From assembly GCF_000154985.1 (NCBI RefSeq), contig NZ_DS572691.1, positions 62,001 through 126,000 on the forward strand: a DNA stretch of 64,000 nucleotides. Reading direction: 5' to 3'. The DNA is from Streptococcus infantarius subsp. infantarius ATCC BAA-102 (GTDB lineage Bacteria > Bacillota > Bacilli > Lactobacillales > Streptococcaceae). The position numbers and the translations under genes are program-made. Numbering within the stretch: position 1 is the first letter of the stretch; each line of letters begins with the position of its first letter. This document shows, in pieces, positions 37,257-46,465 of the stretch. The notes beneath the pieces are model-generated. The model was not told the origin of the DNA, ran no database searches, and saw only the letters and a list, made by a program, of their open reading frames with translations.

Positions 37257-38114
37257 ATGTTAGATCCAATTACCCTAAAATTAAATGTTGATCCGTTGAT
37301 TTTGAGCGCTCTTTCAGAAGACATCAATAACGAAGACGTGTCAACTAACAGTGTCATGTCAGAAAATGTAGCTGGTCAAGTTGACTTGATTTGTAAAGAA
37401 GATGGGATTATCTGTGGGCTTCCTGTTTTCGAGCGCGTCTTTTATTTGCTTGACCCACAAACAAAGTTTGACGTTTTGGTGAAAGATGGCGACGCTGTTA
37501 AGGAGGGACAAAAGCTTGGCACAGTCTACGGTGACATCCGTGTGCTTCTATCAGGAGAACGTACAGCACTGAACTATCTGCAACGCATGAGTGGGATTGC
37601 GACTTATACACATGAAATGGCTGATCTTCTAAAAGACAGTCCGATCACGCTTCTTGATTCACGTAAGACCACACCAAATAACCGTATTTTTGAAAAATAC
37701 GCTGTTAAAATCGGTGGCGGTAAAAACCATCGTTACAACTTGTCTGACGGTGTCCTTTTGAAAGATAATCACATCGGTGCTGCTGGTGGTGTTAAAGAAA
37801 CTGTTCTTGCTGCTAAAGATTATGCACCATCTGTCCGTAAAATTGAAATTGAAGTGGAAACACTTGAGATGGTTAAAGAAGCAGTTGAAGCGGGTGCCGA
37901 TATTATCATGCTTGATAACATGGACCATGACCAAATGCAAGAAGCTGTTGCTTTGATTGCAGGCAGAGCAGAAATTGAAATTTCTGGTAATGTGACTAAG
38001 GCTAATGTCGCTTCTTACTTGGACTTGGACGTTCAGTACGTCTCAAGTGGTGCCCTTACTCACTCCGCTAAAATATTGGATTTATCTCTTAAAAATCTGC
38101 ATCCTGTTTGTTGA
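37257..38114 (+). CDS. nadC: Nicotinate-nucleotide diphosphorylase (carboxylating) NadC
   Basis: A 285-residue quinolinate phosphoribosyltransferase giving nicotinate mononucleotide. Motifs include SGERTALNYLQRMSGIAT, DSRKTTPNNR, KIGGGKNHRYNLSDG, EVETLEM and SSGALTHSA. ATG 37257 lies 6 bases from GAAAGG; an ATG one codon earlier is too close. It ends the nadBC operon at a strong terminator. Confidence 0.94.
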   Translation: MLDPITLKLNVDPLILSALSEDINNEDVSTNSVMSENVAGQVDLICKEDGIICGLPVFERVFYLLDPQTKFDVLVKDGDAVKEGQKLGTVYGDIRVLLSGERTALNYLQRMSGIATYTHEMADLLKDSPITLLDSRKTTPNNRIFEKYAVKIGGGKNHRYNLSDGVLLKDNHIGAAGGVKETVLAAKDYAPSVRKIEIEVETLEMVKEAVEAGADIIMLDNMDHDQMQEAVALIAGRAEIEISGNVTKANVASYLDLDVQYVSSGALTHSAKILDLSLKNLHPVC

Positions 38115-38156
38115 TAAATAAGTGGATAAGTTTTAAGGCAAAAAATTATTGTTCAA

Positions 38157-38190
38157 AAAAATCCCCAGCTCGATTGAGTTGGGGATTTTG
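38157..38190. terminator. Bidirectional terminator after nadC
   Basis: Stem AAAATCCCCAGCTC/GAGTTGGGGATTTT. Confidence 0.9.
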
Positions 38191-38199
38191 TGTTGATAA

Positions 38200-38697
38200 C
38201 TAAAAAAGAAAAAGTAATAATCCACAGATGATGCCAATAAGATAACCAGCCGCAACATCATGCGGGTAGTGAACTCCACCAATGACACGGCAAATAGCGA
38301 TGACTAGCGATAAAACAAGGAAAAGAATTCCTAAAATCGGATTTAGTCGCAAAACAGCCATGCTGATAATCGTTGCTGAAAAGACGTGGCGACTTGGCAT
38401 GGATTGCCCTTGGGTATCTTTTTGGATGAGGGGATTAATCTGCCAAGCCTCGTAAGGACGTGGTACGTTAATCATCTTTCGCATCAAGGATACAAGGATA
38501 AACGACACTCCAGGGATAAAGATAGCTGGGATAAGTTGGCTTTGCTGTTTGACAAAAAGGTAAATAAGCAGTAGCGGATAGACCAGATACATGACCGCTG
38601 TTAATAGTCTGTTGATAAGTCTCAAACTGTGGACAGCGCGTGGATTTTTTCGGATTGGGTCAGTTATTTTGGCATAAAAATCAGCGTAATTTTTCAT
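38200..38697 (-). CDS. PAP2-family membrane phosphatase
   Basis: 165 residues with about five membrane helices. The three-part phosphatase signature is KMINVPRPYEAW, SMPSRHVFSA and RVIGGVHYPHDVAAG. It probably dephosphorylates undecaprenyl pyrophosphate or a related lipid phosphate at the membrane. Start 38697 (MKNYADFYAKITDP) is preferred over 38736 because GAGGAAG lies just upstream. Confidence 0.87.
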   Translation of the reverse strand: MKNYADFYAKITDPIRKNPRAVHSLRLINRLLTAVMYLVYPLLLIYLFVKQQSQLIPAIFIPGVSFILVSLMRKMINVPRPYEAWQINPLIQKDTQGQSMPSRHVFSATIISMAVLRLNPILGILFLVLSLVIAICRVIGGVHYPHDVAAGYLIGIICGLLLFLF

Positions 38698-38938
38698 AGG
38701 CTTCCTCTGAGTAATGATAATTTTATTATAGCACATGAGCTAGAATAGGGGGAAAATGATAATTTTTCCAAAAAAAGAAAATTCCGTAGCAATTAGTTGT
38801 CAAAATGGTAAATTTCCCGTAAAATAGGCTCATAAACTAATAGAAAAGGAAAAAGAACTTTGGGATGCTTGGTTGATTCGTATCCGTTTTTTCATGAAAA
38901 ACAAGTCAGTCCATCTGGGAGTTCAAGGTAATTACATT

Positions 38939-39253
38939 ATGGCACACAATATTACTGATGCTACATTCGAAGCAGAAACAAATGAAGGTCTTGTCCTTGT
39001 TGACTTTTGGGCAACTTGGTGTGGTCCATGCTTGATGCAAGCTCCAATCTTGGAACAGTTGTCAGAAGAAATGGATGAGGACGAGCTTAAAATCGTTAAA
39101 ATCGATGTTGATGAAAACCCAGAAACAGCTCAAAAATTCGGTATCATGTCAATCCCAACATTGCTTTTCAAAAAAGATGGCGAAGTTGTGAAACAAGTCG
39201 CTGGTGTTCACACTAAAGACCAAATCAAAGCAATCGTTGCTGAATTGAGCTAA
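38939..39253 (+). CDS. trxA: Thioredoxin
   Basis: A 104-residue thioredoxin. Redox site WCGPC (C28, C31), FWATWCGPC context, cis-Pro in MSIPTLLF, usual 104-residue length. ATG 38939 fits; an upstream in-frame ATG at 38873 would add an unrelated basic stretch. Confidence 0.92.
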   Translation: MAHNITDATFEAETNEGLVLVDFWATWCGPCLMQAPILEQLSEEMDEDELKIVKIDVDENPETAQKFGIMSIPTLLFKKDGEVVKQVAGVHTKDQIKAIVAELS

Positions 39254-39272
39254 TTAAGTATTTATAGATGAC

Positions 39273-39303
39273 AAACTCCCGAAATTTTTCGGGAGTTTTT
39301 TGG
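39273..39303 (+). terminator. Terminator of trxA
   Basis: Stem AACTCCCGAA/TTCGGGAGTT, then T6. Confidence 0.9.
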
Positions 39304-39361
39304 TGTTAGAAATAGTATAATGGTAAAAAAGCTAAAGAAAAGGATTTTAGGAGGACGTGAG

Positions 39362-39811
39362 ATGAATTTCTATAATTTAGATTACATTACGCAGCATCAG
39401 TCTTTTAATCTGGTTTTGAGGTCTGTGATTTTGATTGTCTTGCTTGCTATTGTGATGTTGACAAGTCTGCACTACATGCGAAATAGGCTGAAGACGCGTC
39501 TTCGCGATATTAGTATTGGTATCGTGGTGTTGATGTTCATTCTTCTGGGGATTCAAGTTGAAGATTACATGCAAAATAACCATGATTTTTCGCAGTCACA
39601 AGTTCTTGTCAAATTCATCAAAAGTGTGGCTACGGATAACGATTTAAAACCTGAGGATGTCTTAGTCAATTCAACGACCTTAAAAGATGGTATCATTGTA
39701 CGCTATAATAAGGAGGACTATACTGTTCATCTGAATGATGATAATAATTCTTACACACTTGAGCGCACACACGTGATTGATCACCGTATTTACCTTAATG
39801 GAGGAAAATAG
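39362..39811 (+). CDS. DUF3290-family membrane protein
   Basis: 149 residues: two membrane helices (about 20-42 and 50-68), then a soluble domain ending NNSYTLERTHVIDHRIYLNGG, matching DUF3290. It is coupled to a YetF/DUF421 gene three bases downstream, the standard pair in lactic acid bacteria. AGGAGG precedes ATG 39362. Function unknown, presumed envelope-related. Confidence 0.8.
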   Translation: MNFYNLDYITQHQSFNLVLRSVILIVLLAIVMLTSLHYMRNRLKTRLRDISIGIVVLMFILLGIQVEDYMQNNHDFSQSQVLVKFIKSVATDNDLKPEDVLVNSTTLKDGIIVRYNKEDYTVHLNDDNNSYTLERTHVIDHRIYLNGGK

Positions 39812-39814
39812 CTG

Positions 39815-40450
39815 ATGAATATGTATCTTTTAGTCAGTATCAAGTTTTTACTAGGGATTTTGGCGACCATTCTACAGATTAATGTTCTTGGAAAATATGA
39901 ATTCTCGGCAAATACTCCACTTAATCAGATTCAAAACTTTGTTCTTGGTGGTATTATCGGTGGTGTGATTTACAACAGTTCAATTTCAATTTCAACCTTT
40001 TTGATTATTTTGTTGATTTGGTCTTTGGTGGTTATTATCGTAAAACTTTTGATTAACAATAAATACATTAAATCTCTTGTTGTGGGAAATCCAGTAATTT
40101 TGATCAAAGACGGCAAAGTGAATGTGGAAAATTGTGCACAACTAGGTGTTACAGCAGACCAGCTGATGCTCCATTTGAGAATGGAAGGTTTGAATTCGAC
40201 CCAAGATGTCAAGAGTGCCATCATGGAGCCAAATGGGAAGCTAACGGTTCTAGATAAAAATTCGGAAAATCCGAAGTTTCCACTGATTAGCAATGGTCGC
40301 ATTAATTATGATGTCTTAGAATTAATCAATCAGGATGAAGAGTGGCTGCTAGAAAAACTTAAGGAACAAAATATTGATAACCCTAGAGAAATCTTTTTAG
40401 CTGAATACTTAAATGGAAAATTGTACCTGGTTCCCTATTCAGAAAAATAA
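39815..40450 (+). CDS. DUF421/YetF-family membrane protein
   Basis: 211 residues: three N-terminal membrane helices (to about 90), then two YetF-like cytosolic subdomains (GNPVILIKDGKVNVENC; LMLHLRMEGLNSTQDVKSAIMEPNGKLTV). It is cotranscribed with the DUF3290 gene. YetF-type proteins are linked to sporulation or envelope in bacilli; here the role is unknown. Confidence 0.83.
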   Translation: MNMYLLVSIKFLLGILATILQINVLGKYEFSANTPLNQIQNFVLGGIIGGVIYNSSISISTFLIILLIWSLVVIIVKLLINNKYIKSLVVGNPVILIKDGKVNVENCAQLGVTADQLMLHLRMEGLNSTQDVKSAIMEPNGKLTVLDKNSENPKFPLISNGRINYDVLELINQDEEWLLEKLKEQNIDNPREIFLAEYLNGKLYLVPYSEK

Positions 40451-40462
40451 AATTGATAAAAT

Positions 40463-40488
40463 CACCAGATTTTCTGGTGTTTTTTCTT
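40463..40488 (+). terminator. Terminator after the DUF421 gene
   Basis: Stem CACCAG/CTGGTG with T-run. Confidence 0.8.
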
Positions 40489-40522
40489 TTCTTTTTCGAA
40501 TAAATAAGTAGGAGGAAAAGAG

Positions 40523-40903
40523 ATGCGACTTGTAACGATTTTTTGCTTGTTATTGCTAGCCTCTTTATTTCATTGTGGGGATGCTAAAGCTGAAACGGCA
40601 GATAATATTCAATTTGTAAGTCTTGATGAGGTCAAGGGTAAAATGGCAGCTAAAGAGGACTTTTATTTGTTGATTGGTCGACTTGATAATGTTGATACTC
40701 AAAATGCTTTAGACAGACTCAGTCAAATTGACCAAGTGATTTATTGCCTTGATACCAAAGATATTGATTATGTTGCTTACAAAAAATTTGCCAAGAAATA
40801 CAATATCAGAACCATGACACACTTGACACATTTTCGTGGAAAGTATCAGTTTGCAGTAGCTAATGTCCTAACAGCTGACCTAGCAGGATTTTTCGCGGTT
40901 TAA
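40523..40903 (+). CDS. Secreted thioredoxin-like protein lacking CxxC
   Basis: 126 residues with an N-terminal signal peptide (LVTIFCLLLLASLF, possible cleavage after AKA). The body (DFYLLIGRLDN, VIYCLDTKDIDY, NIRTMTHLTHFRGKY) has the strand-helix pattern of thioredoxin-fold bacteriocin-accessory proteins but no CxxC, so redox activity is unlikely. AGGAGGAAAAG lies upstream. Function unknown. Confidence 0.65.
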   Translation: MRLVTIFCLLLLASLFHCGDAKAETADNIQFVSLDEVKGKMAAKEDFYLLIGRLDNVDTQNALDRLSQIDQVIYCLDTKDIDYVAYKKFAKKYNIRTMTHLTHFRGKYQFAVANVLTADLAGFFAV

Positions 40904-40944
40904 GTTAAAATCTGTTAACTTCTTTAAAATTTGTTATACTAAAG

Positions 40945-41047
40945 CTGACATAAAAACACATCACAGTTGGTAGTCTGTGAGTACAACATGTATCAGTAAC
41001 CTTCCCCTTCCGAGGTCGTCCATTGTCAATTTTTTTAAGGAGGGGCT
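40945..41047 (+). ncRNA. yjdF-motif riboswitch
   Basis: The leader of the DUF2992 gene holds a hairpin TCACAG/CTGTGA around TTGGTAGT, then CAGTAACCTTCCCC and CCGAGGTCGTCC. The pyrimidine-rich CCTTCCCC can pair with the AAGGAGGGG ribosome site at 41037-41045. This matches, from memory, the yjdF RNA motif that binds aza-aromatic compounds and controls yjdF. TATACT at 40935 is the likely -10. Confidence 0.78.
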
Positions 41048-41050
41048 GTT

Positions 41051-41479
41051 ATGAAAATGACAGTATATTTTGATGGGGCATTTTGGTCGGCTTTGATTGA
41101 ATTTACGGATTCGAAGAAACGTTACAAGGCTTTTCGTTACGTGTTCGGTAAAGAGCCAAAGGATGATGATATTCTAAACTTTATTGATGTTTCTTTGGGA
41201 AAATGGCTGCGCAGGTATGATAAGGTTGAAGTAAGCTCTGAGTTTTCAGCGCCAGCTATTTCACAGAAAAAACGAAATCCAAAACGAGTGCAACGTGATA
41301 TCAATAAGGCAAAGTATAAGCCTGTGGTGTCAACGAAAGCTCAGCTTGCTATGCAGGAAGTGCGTGAGGAAGTCAAGAAAGCTCAAAAGTCTAAGCAAAA
41401 GGTGAAACGTGAGCTAGAAAAGGAACGAAAATACTTGCTTAGGCAAGAAAAGCGTCATCAGAAAAAGCGGGGACATTGA
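41051..41479 (+). CDS. yjdF: YjdF/DUF2992-family protein
   Basis: 142 residues. The N-terminus (MKMTVYFDGAFWSALIE, then FRYVFGKEPKDDDIL) is the DUF2992 signature; the C-terminal half is a highly basic coiled coil (VKRELEKERKYLLRQEKRHQKKR). Probably involved in handling toxic heteroaromatic compounds, inferred from the riboswitch class upstream. Confidence 0.85.
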   Translation: MKMTVYFDGAFWSALIEFTDSKKRYKAFRYVFGKEPKDDDILNFIDVSLGKWLRRYDKVEVSSEFSAPAISQKKRNPKRVQRDINKAKYKPVVSTKAQLAMQEVREEVKKAQKSKQKVKRELEKERKYLLRQEKRHQKKRGH

Positions 41480-41490
41480 AAAGAAAAAAG

Positions 41491-41655
41491 TTTAAGTTTT
41501 ATATAAGAAAAAATTCAGTTTGGCTTAAGCTAGTCTGGCTATACTATAGTCAATCCTAAATAAACTTTCTTTTTCATAGTTGTAGCAGCTGTTGACATAA
41601 AGTAGCTGTTGCGAATCTCCTAGAAATTCCAGATTTTAAATCTGGAATTTTTTGT
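41491..41655 (+). ncRNA. Candidate small RNA with CiaR-like upstream repeat
   Basis: Between yjdF and the convergent reductase gene lie a CiaR-like repeat (TTTAAG at 41491, five bases, TATAAG at 41502), a possible -10 TATACT (41540-41545), about 70 bases with a GCAGCT/AGCTG stem and an accessible CTTTCTTTTTC stretch and ATCTCCT, then a strong hairpin AAATTCCAGATT/AATCTGGAATTT with T-run. It encodes nothing. The length and build resemble streptococcal csRNAs, but the repeat lies further from the -10 than usual. Confidence 0.45.
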
Positions 41656-41715
41656 ATGTAAAAGGATTTGGTGTTTTTTCTAAGCTGTTAAAAGATTGTG
41701 AATAACGAAAAAAAG

Positions 41716-41750
41716 CACCCTTTATCTTGGCGTATAGGGTGCTTTTCTTA
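41716..41750. terminator. Bidirectional terminator of the flavin reductase operon
   Basis: Stem AAAAGCACCCT/AGGGTGCTTTT. Confidence 0.9.
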
Positions 41751-41790
41751 TGCCTAGAATATTAATTCTATTCTCCTTGGTGTTGACTAT

Positions 41791-44205
41791 TTAATCAAGA
41801 TACTCAGCGATGGCTGTATCAGTTGCGATACGTCCAAATGTGAAGATGTCTGTTAGTGAGTTACCACCGAGTCGGTTACCTGCGTGGAGTCCACCTGCAA
41901 CTTCACCAGCAGCAAAGAGACCTTTGATAATTTTGCCATCTTCGTTGATGACATGGGCGTGAGTATCGATTTTTAGACCACCCATCGTGTGGTGTGTGGC
42001 TGGTTTACGTGGTGTTGCGTAGAATGGTGCTTTTTCGACTTTGAGGTCGAAGGCACCTTTGTCAAATTCAGGGTCATGACCAGCGTCAACGTATGAATTG
42101 TAATTGGTGATTGTTTCTACCAAAGTAGCGGGGTCAATGTTGATTTGTTCTGACAATTCTTCCAAGGTATTAGCCTTAAAGAGGGTACCTGCTTCAACTT
42201 GGGCATCAATTTTTTCTTGGCTAGTGTTGTAGGCTGTTTCTTTGATGTTTTCATCTGCGATGAGATAGAAGAGACCACCGTTATCAATAGCTGCTTGTGA
42301 TAATTGGTCACGGCTACCGTATTCATCGACGAAGCGTTTACCTTTGGTGTTGACCATGATGAAGTTTGCTGGCGGAACTTGCAAACCTGTGAAGAGAGCA
42401 CCAGTCACTGGGTCTGATACTGGCATCATTTGGCTAAAGCCCATACCAACAAGGTCTGCACCGACAGATTGACCAAGTAGGATACCGTCACCAGTTGCAG
42501 CAGAGGTATTTGAAGTAGCAATATTATCATCAATTTCTGACCAGTAAGTGTTGTATTTTTGGAGCATTTTAGTATTAGCTGCAAATCCACCTGTTGTCAA
42601 AATCACAGCTTTACCATTGACGGTAATAGTTTGTCCATTGCGTCCGCTACCTTTGACACCTGTGATGACACCATCGGTTACAACGAGTTCTTTAACCTGG
42701 GTATCTGTTAGAATGATTCCTCCGTTTTTCAAAACAAAATCTTTCAAAACAGCGATGTAGGCAACGCCCATTGGAACTTTTGGTTTATGACCACGACGCC
42801 AAATAGCACCAACTGGCATAGTTACTTCGTCACGTAAGAATTCAACACCGATATTTTCAAGCCAATAAACAGATTCAAGAGCACGTTCTGTTAAGACGCG
42901 AATGAGTTCGTAGTTTCCGTGAATTTCGTGACCTTTGAGGTCTTTGCGTTTACCGCCAAGATAAGTTTGGATGCGGTAGGGAAGTTTTGAGTCAAAGAGG
43001 TAAGTTGGGTCTTTGAGGTATTCTTCAATTTCAGTCTTAAGAGCACGGAAATCTGGCAAGAATTCAGGGTCAATAGTTGACTTATCAATGTCATGAAGTT
43101 CTTGCAAATTGTGAGCTTCACCAGGATTAGCAGGAAATGTATTTTGCCAAGTAGGGTCAGGTACATTCATTGGACCACCAGCGCGGACAGTGTTTCCGCC
43201 GACTGCTGGGAATTTTTCAACGAGGATGACTTTTTTACCAGCTTGAAGGGCTCGAGCAGCTGCTATCAAACCAGCACCTCCCCCACCGACAATGACAAGT
43301 TCTGTGTCGTAAGTTTTGTCTTCTTTATCAAGAGCTGAAGGAGCTTTTGGACGTGAACGAAGGGCGTCAGGATTAGCACCAGCTTGGCGCACCGCACGCG
43401 CGCCCCCATTTAGGACACCTTTTGAAGTAACTGAAGCACCAGAAATGGCATCGACATTAAGGGTTTGACCTTCGATGATTTCGTCTGGAATACGGGTGAA
43501 GACCACATCAGCAATACCGCCAGTTTCACCAGAAGAATCAATATCAATAGCTTCGATGCGTTCTTCTGAAAGGGTTACTGACATTGGTAGGTCACCGTTG
43601 TGACCGACAGTAGTGACGTGATAAGTACCGGGTTCAAATCGTACGTCTTCAGGTTGGTTGAGCTGATTAGCAATATTGGCAAAGCGAATAAAGCGGAAGA
43701 AGCAAGATTCTAGGAAATCAATGGTTCCTTGGTCTTTAAGGTCGCCATTTTCATCAAAGGCATGTTGGACACGCCCAAGTAAAAATTCACTACCAGGCAT
43801 GACAACAGCATTAACTCCTGGGGCGTCTAGAATTTGACGTAGGTGAAGTTGTGCGCGTGAAGAACCTTGAACATCATATGAAGCTCCCACAATCATAATT
43901 GGCTTGCCTGTCAAAGGGTGAATGTTAAATGACAACCATTCGATAAGACTGTTTAGGCTTGATGGAATGGTGTGATTGTGTTCTGGTGTAGCGATGATAA
44001 CCCCATCAGCTTCAGTGATTTTAGTGTTGAAAGTTTGGATAACAGCAGACTCTGTTTGGTCATCAGTTTCATTAAACATTGGAACATCAGTGATTTCCAG
44101 AATCTCAATGTCTGCTTCTTTGGCAAAATGTTTTGCCATGTATTTGAGTAGAAGTCGGTTGTATGAGTGTTTGGCATTTGTTCCGACGATGGCAACTAAT
44201 TTCAT
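41791..44205 (-). CDS. Three-domain NAD(P)H flavin/fumarate reductase-type fusion
   Basis: 804 residues in three modules. Residues 1-185 are an NADPH-dependent FMN-reductase flavodoxin fold ([28 protein letters not shown]). Residues 205-285 are an FMN_bind domain with SGASVTS (255-261), where the last Thr is the likely covalent FMN site. Residues 305-804 are an FAD-binding fumarate/urocanate-reductase domain ([34 protein letters not shown]). An electron path NADH to FMN to FAD to an enoate acceptor is inferred. No signal peptide, so cytoplasmic. Start 44205 has AGGAGG upstream. Confidence 0.87.
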   Translation of the reverse strand: MKLVAIVGTNAKHSYNRLLLKYMAKHFAKEADIEILEITDVPMFNETDDQTESAVIQTFNTKITEADGVIIATPEHNHTIPSSLNSLIEWLSFNIHPLTGKPIMIVGASYDVQGSSRAQLHLRQILDAPGVNAVVMPGSEFLLGRVQHAFDENGDLKDQGTIDFLESCFFRFIRFANIANQLNQPEDVRFEPGTYHVTTVGHNGDLPMSVTLSEERIEAIDIDSSGETGGIADVVFTRIPDEIIEGQTLNVDAISGASVTSKGVLNGGARAVRQAGANPDALRSRPKAPSALDKEDKTYDTELVIVGGGGAGLIAAARALQAGKKVILVEKFPAVGGNTVRAGGPMNVPDPTWQNTFPANPGEAHNLQELHDIDKSTIDPEFLPDFRALKTEIEEYLKDPTYLFDSKLPYRIQTYLGGKRKDLKGHEIHGNYELIRVLTERALESVYWLENIGVEFLRDEVTMPVGAIWRRGHKPKVPMGVAYIAVLKDFVLKNGGIILTDTQVKELVVTDGVITGVKGSGRNGQTITVNGKAVILTTGGFAANTKMLQKYNTYWSEIDDNIATSNTSAATGDGILLGQSVGADLVGMGFSQMMPVSDPVTGALFTGLQVPPANFIMVNTKGKRFVDEYGSRDQLSQAAIDNGGLFYLIADENIKETAYNTSQEKIDAQVEAGTLFKANTLEELSEQINIDPATLVETITNYNSYVDAGHDPEFDKGAFDLKVEKAPFYATPRKPATHHTMGGLKIDTHAHVINEDGKIIKGLFAAGEVAGGLHAGNRLGGNSLTDIFTFGRIATDTAIAEYLD

Positions 44206-44215
44206 AATAAACCTC

Positions 44216-44814
44216 CTAGTCTTTTTCCCAAGCAAAAGCTTTTTTACGGTTGGTATTAGCTTTGCTGACAACTTGATTGGTAATATCTACAAAAGCTAGA
44301 AATTCCTTGAAATTATCTTCAAGTTCAGCGACTTTTTCAGGATTATTGAGATTAAAATTGTCATCTAACACTTGTTCGGAATGACCAAGAAGAAATTCTG
44401 TGCCAGGCATGATGCGAGCTTTCAATTCAGGGGCATCCAAGATTTGACGAAGATGTGCTTGTGCGCGTGATGTTTCTAGTGCTCCAAGAGAAGCTCCTAC
44501 AATCATGGTTGGTTTATTGATTAGCGCACGACTTGTGTAGGCAATCCATTCAAGAGCAGAAGATAGCGGTGCTGGAATGGTATGGTCATACTCAGGTGTA
44601 GCGATGATAACCCCGTCTGCGCTAGCAATTTTTTCAGAAAATGCAGCAACAACAGCAGGAGCAATCTTATCCTCAGGTTCATTGAAGGCAGGCAAATCCT
44701 TGATTTCAAGCAGTTCAATGTCGGCCACATCAGCAAAATGCTTAGCCATAAATTTTAACAACTTACGGTTTGTTGAACGAGTTGAATTTGTCCAACAATA
44801 GCAACTAATTTCAT
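44216..44814 (-). pseudogene. NADPH-dependent FMN reductase with frameshift at codon 8
   Basis: ATG 44814 begins MKLVAIVG, identical to the fusion's N-terminus, then runs to a stop. Adding one base near 44791 (GGACA to GGNACA) gives TNSTRSTNRKLLKFMAKHF and an open frame to 44216. The rest (TPEYDHTIPAPLSSALEWIAY, MIVGASLGALETSRAQ) is intact, a close paralogue of the fusion's first domain. Initiation from an internal ATG (44761) would give a protein lacking the phosphate-binding strand. It lies 10 bases before the fusion gene. Confidence 0.75.
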
Positions 44815-44871
44815 ATAGTCAACTCCTTTTACACAAATAATTACCTTTATCATACTCCTTTTTCAAAATAA

Positions 44872-44886
44872 TTGAAAACGTTTTTG
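44872..44886 (-). promoter_or_regulatory. cre-like site upstream of the flavin reductase operon
   Basis: TTGAAAACGTTTTTG agrees with the CcpA cre consensus at all constrained positions but the last two. Carbon-catabolite control would fit an alternative electron-sink enzyme. Confidence 0.4.
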
Positions 44887-44936
44887 TTATAGGAGAGGAA
44901 AGTATCATTTTTTAAGAATATAGTATGACAAGAAAA

Positions 44937-44962
44937 AGAGCCCTGAAACATCAGGGCTCTTA
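44937..44962. terminator. Hairpin terminator
   Basis: Perfect stem AGAGCCCTGA/TCAGGGCTCT lies in the gap downstream of mutY and upstream of the reductase operon. Most likely it ends the mutY transcript. Confidence 0.75.
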
Positions 44963-45056
44963 CTTAAGGATACGTTTTTAATATCTGTGAACGATTCATC
45001 TTGAGATATTATCATTAGGAATGGCTATATTATAGAAGGCTTTCCTTAAATTGGTC

Positions 45057-46205
45057 TTAATCAATTTTCTTAAGATATTCTGCCAGCATCTTCTTTTGTG
45101 GTGTAGCCATGGGATAATCTTGAAGTTGGTCTAGTGAGACCCATCGGAGTTCTTTGTCTTTGGAAACTTCATCTGAAGTTACCATGCCTTCAATGAGCTC
45201 AATAGTCCATTTTTGGTGGCTAAAGGTGTGCTTGACTGGGCTAAATTCTCGCTTAGTCCAATCAGGAGTGACTTGGTAATCCTTTTCAAAAAGTGCTTTT
45301 TGTGAGACGGTTTTAAGAGAAGCAGTATTTTTTTCAAATAAATCTAGCTGCTGTCCGATAAAGTCTGTCTCCACGATTGGAAATGACCAGAAGCCGCCAA
45401 GCAAGCGCCCATCAAGATTTTTTTCTAATAAGAAATCACCGCCGTTATTTCGAATGACAAAAGCTTGAAGCTGTAGCGGCTTGGGCTTTTTCTTAGGCAG
45501 TTTAATGGGGTATTTGTCATAAGTCCCGTGTAAATAAGCTGCACTGAAAAAGCGAATCGGAGACTCATCTGGACGAGGATTCTTGGCTGATTCGATATCA
45601 GTCCCCAGATCCATCAGTGCTTGGTTAAAATCCCCAGGACGTTCTGGATCAATTAAGATTTCCATAATTGCCTGGAAAATCTTGCGATTTTTGGGTTCAC
45701 CAATATCATAATTGACTTCAAAAAGGCGCGCCATGACGCGCATAACATTCCCATCAACAGCAGGTTCAGCAAGTCCAAAAGCAATACTAGAAATAGCTCC
45801 AGCAGTGTAAGGACCAATACCTTTTAAAGAAAGAATATCCTTGTGATTATCTGGAAAAACACCATCAAATTTTACCATGATTTCTTGCGCAGCCTTTTGC
45901 ATGTTGCGCACGCGAGAGTAGTAACCAAGCCCTTCCCAAGCTTTTAGCAATTTATCCTCAGGAGCATTGGCTAAATCTTCAATCGTCGGGAACCATTTTA
46001 AAAAGCGTTCGTAATAAGGAATTACCGTCACCACTTGCGTCTGTTGCAGCATGATTTCAGAAATCCAGATAAAATAAGGATTCTTAGTTCTGCGCCAAGG
46101 TAGGTCGCGTTTTTCATTATCATACCAATTGAGCAGGGTACGGCGAAAAGAAGCAATCTTTTCATCGTCCCACATCTCAATCCCATAATCAGTTAAATTA
46201 ATCAT
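45057..46205 (-). CDS. mutY: A/G-specific adenine glycosylase MutY lacking the Fe-S cluster
   Basis: 382 residues. The catalytic domain has EIMLQQTQV, the helix-hairpin-helix LKGIGPYTAGAI with the catalytic Asp in AVDGNVMRV. The C-terminal NUDIX-like 8-oxoG recognition domain spans about 245-380. After FNQALMDLGTD, where most MutY have four cluster cysteines, this protein has ESAKNPRPDESPIRFFSA and no cysteine at all. Loss-of-cluster MutY is known in some lactic acid bacteria and anaerobes. Removes adenine opposite 8-oxoguanine. Confidence 0.93.
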   Translation of the reverse strand: MINLTDYGIEMWDDEKIASFRRTLLNWYDNEKRDLPWRRTKNPYFIWISEIMLQQTQVVTVIPYYERFLKWFPTIEDLANAPEDKLLKAWEGLGYYSRVRNMQKAAQEIMVKFDGVFPDNHKDILSLKGIGPYTAGAISSIAFGLAEPAVDGNVMRVMARLFEVNYDIGEPKNRKIFQAIMEILIDPERPGDFNQALMDLGTDIESAKNPRPDESPIRFFSAAYLHGTYDKYPIKLPKKKPKPLQLQAFVIRNNGGDFLLEKNLDGRLLGGFWSFPIVETDFIGQQLDLFEKNTASLKTVSQKALFEKDYQVTPDWTKREFSPVKHTFSHQKWTIELIEGMVTSDEVSKDKELRWVSLDQLQDYPMATPQKKMLAEYLKKID

Positions 46206-46284
46206 GTTTCCATTTTAGCAAAGTTCATATCTTAAGGGTAATAAAAGTTCTTGGAAAAAATTTTTAATAAAAAGCACATATCTC

Positions 46285-46314
46285 TTGACAAAAGGTAAGC
46301 GGTTACATTATAAT
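46285..46314 (+). promoter_or_regulatory. Strong promoter of the RYKNGD peptide cluster
   Basis: TTGACA (46285-46290), 18-base spacer, TATAAT (46309-46314), both consensus. No larger gene follows for nearly a kilobase; the first peptide ORF starts 54 bases downstream. Confidence 0.8.
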
Positions 46315-46367
46315 AAAAGTGTAAAGAAGGATGACAAAAGAAACGAAGTAAGGAGGTAACAGTTCTT

Positions 46368-46427
46368 ATGATGAAACCACATGTCGCCCGGTATAAAAAT
46401 GGTGATAAAGTCTCTAGTCGGAGTTAA
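46368..46427 (+). CDS. RYKNGD peptide 1 (19 residues)
   Basis: Peptide MMKPHVARYKNGDKVSSRS. AGGAGG at 46351-46356 is an excellent ribosome site; ATG 46371 is an alternative start. First in the series after the promoter. Basic, hydrophilic, no signal peptide. I do not know this family. Confidence 0.65.
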   Translation: MMKPHVARYKNGDKVSSRS

Positions 46428-46465
46428 GTAGGCACAGTTAACTTTACGTTATGGAGGTGGCGCTT

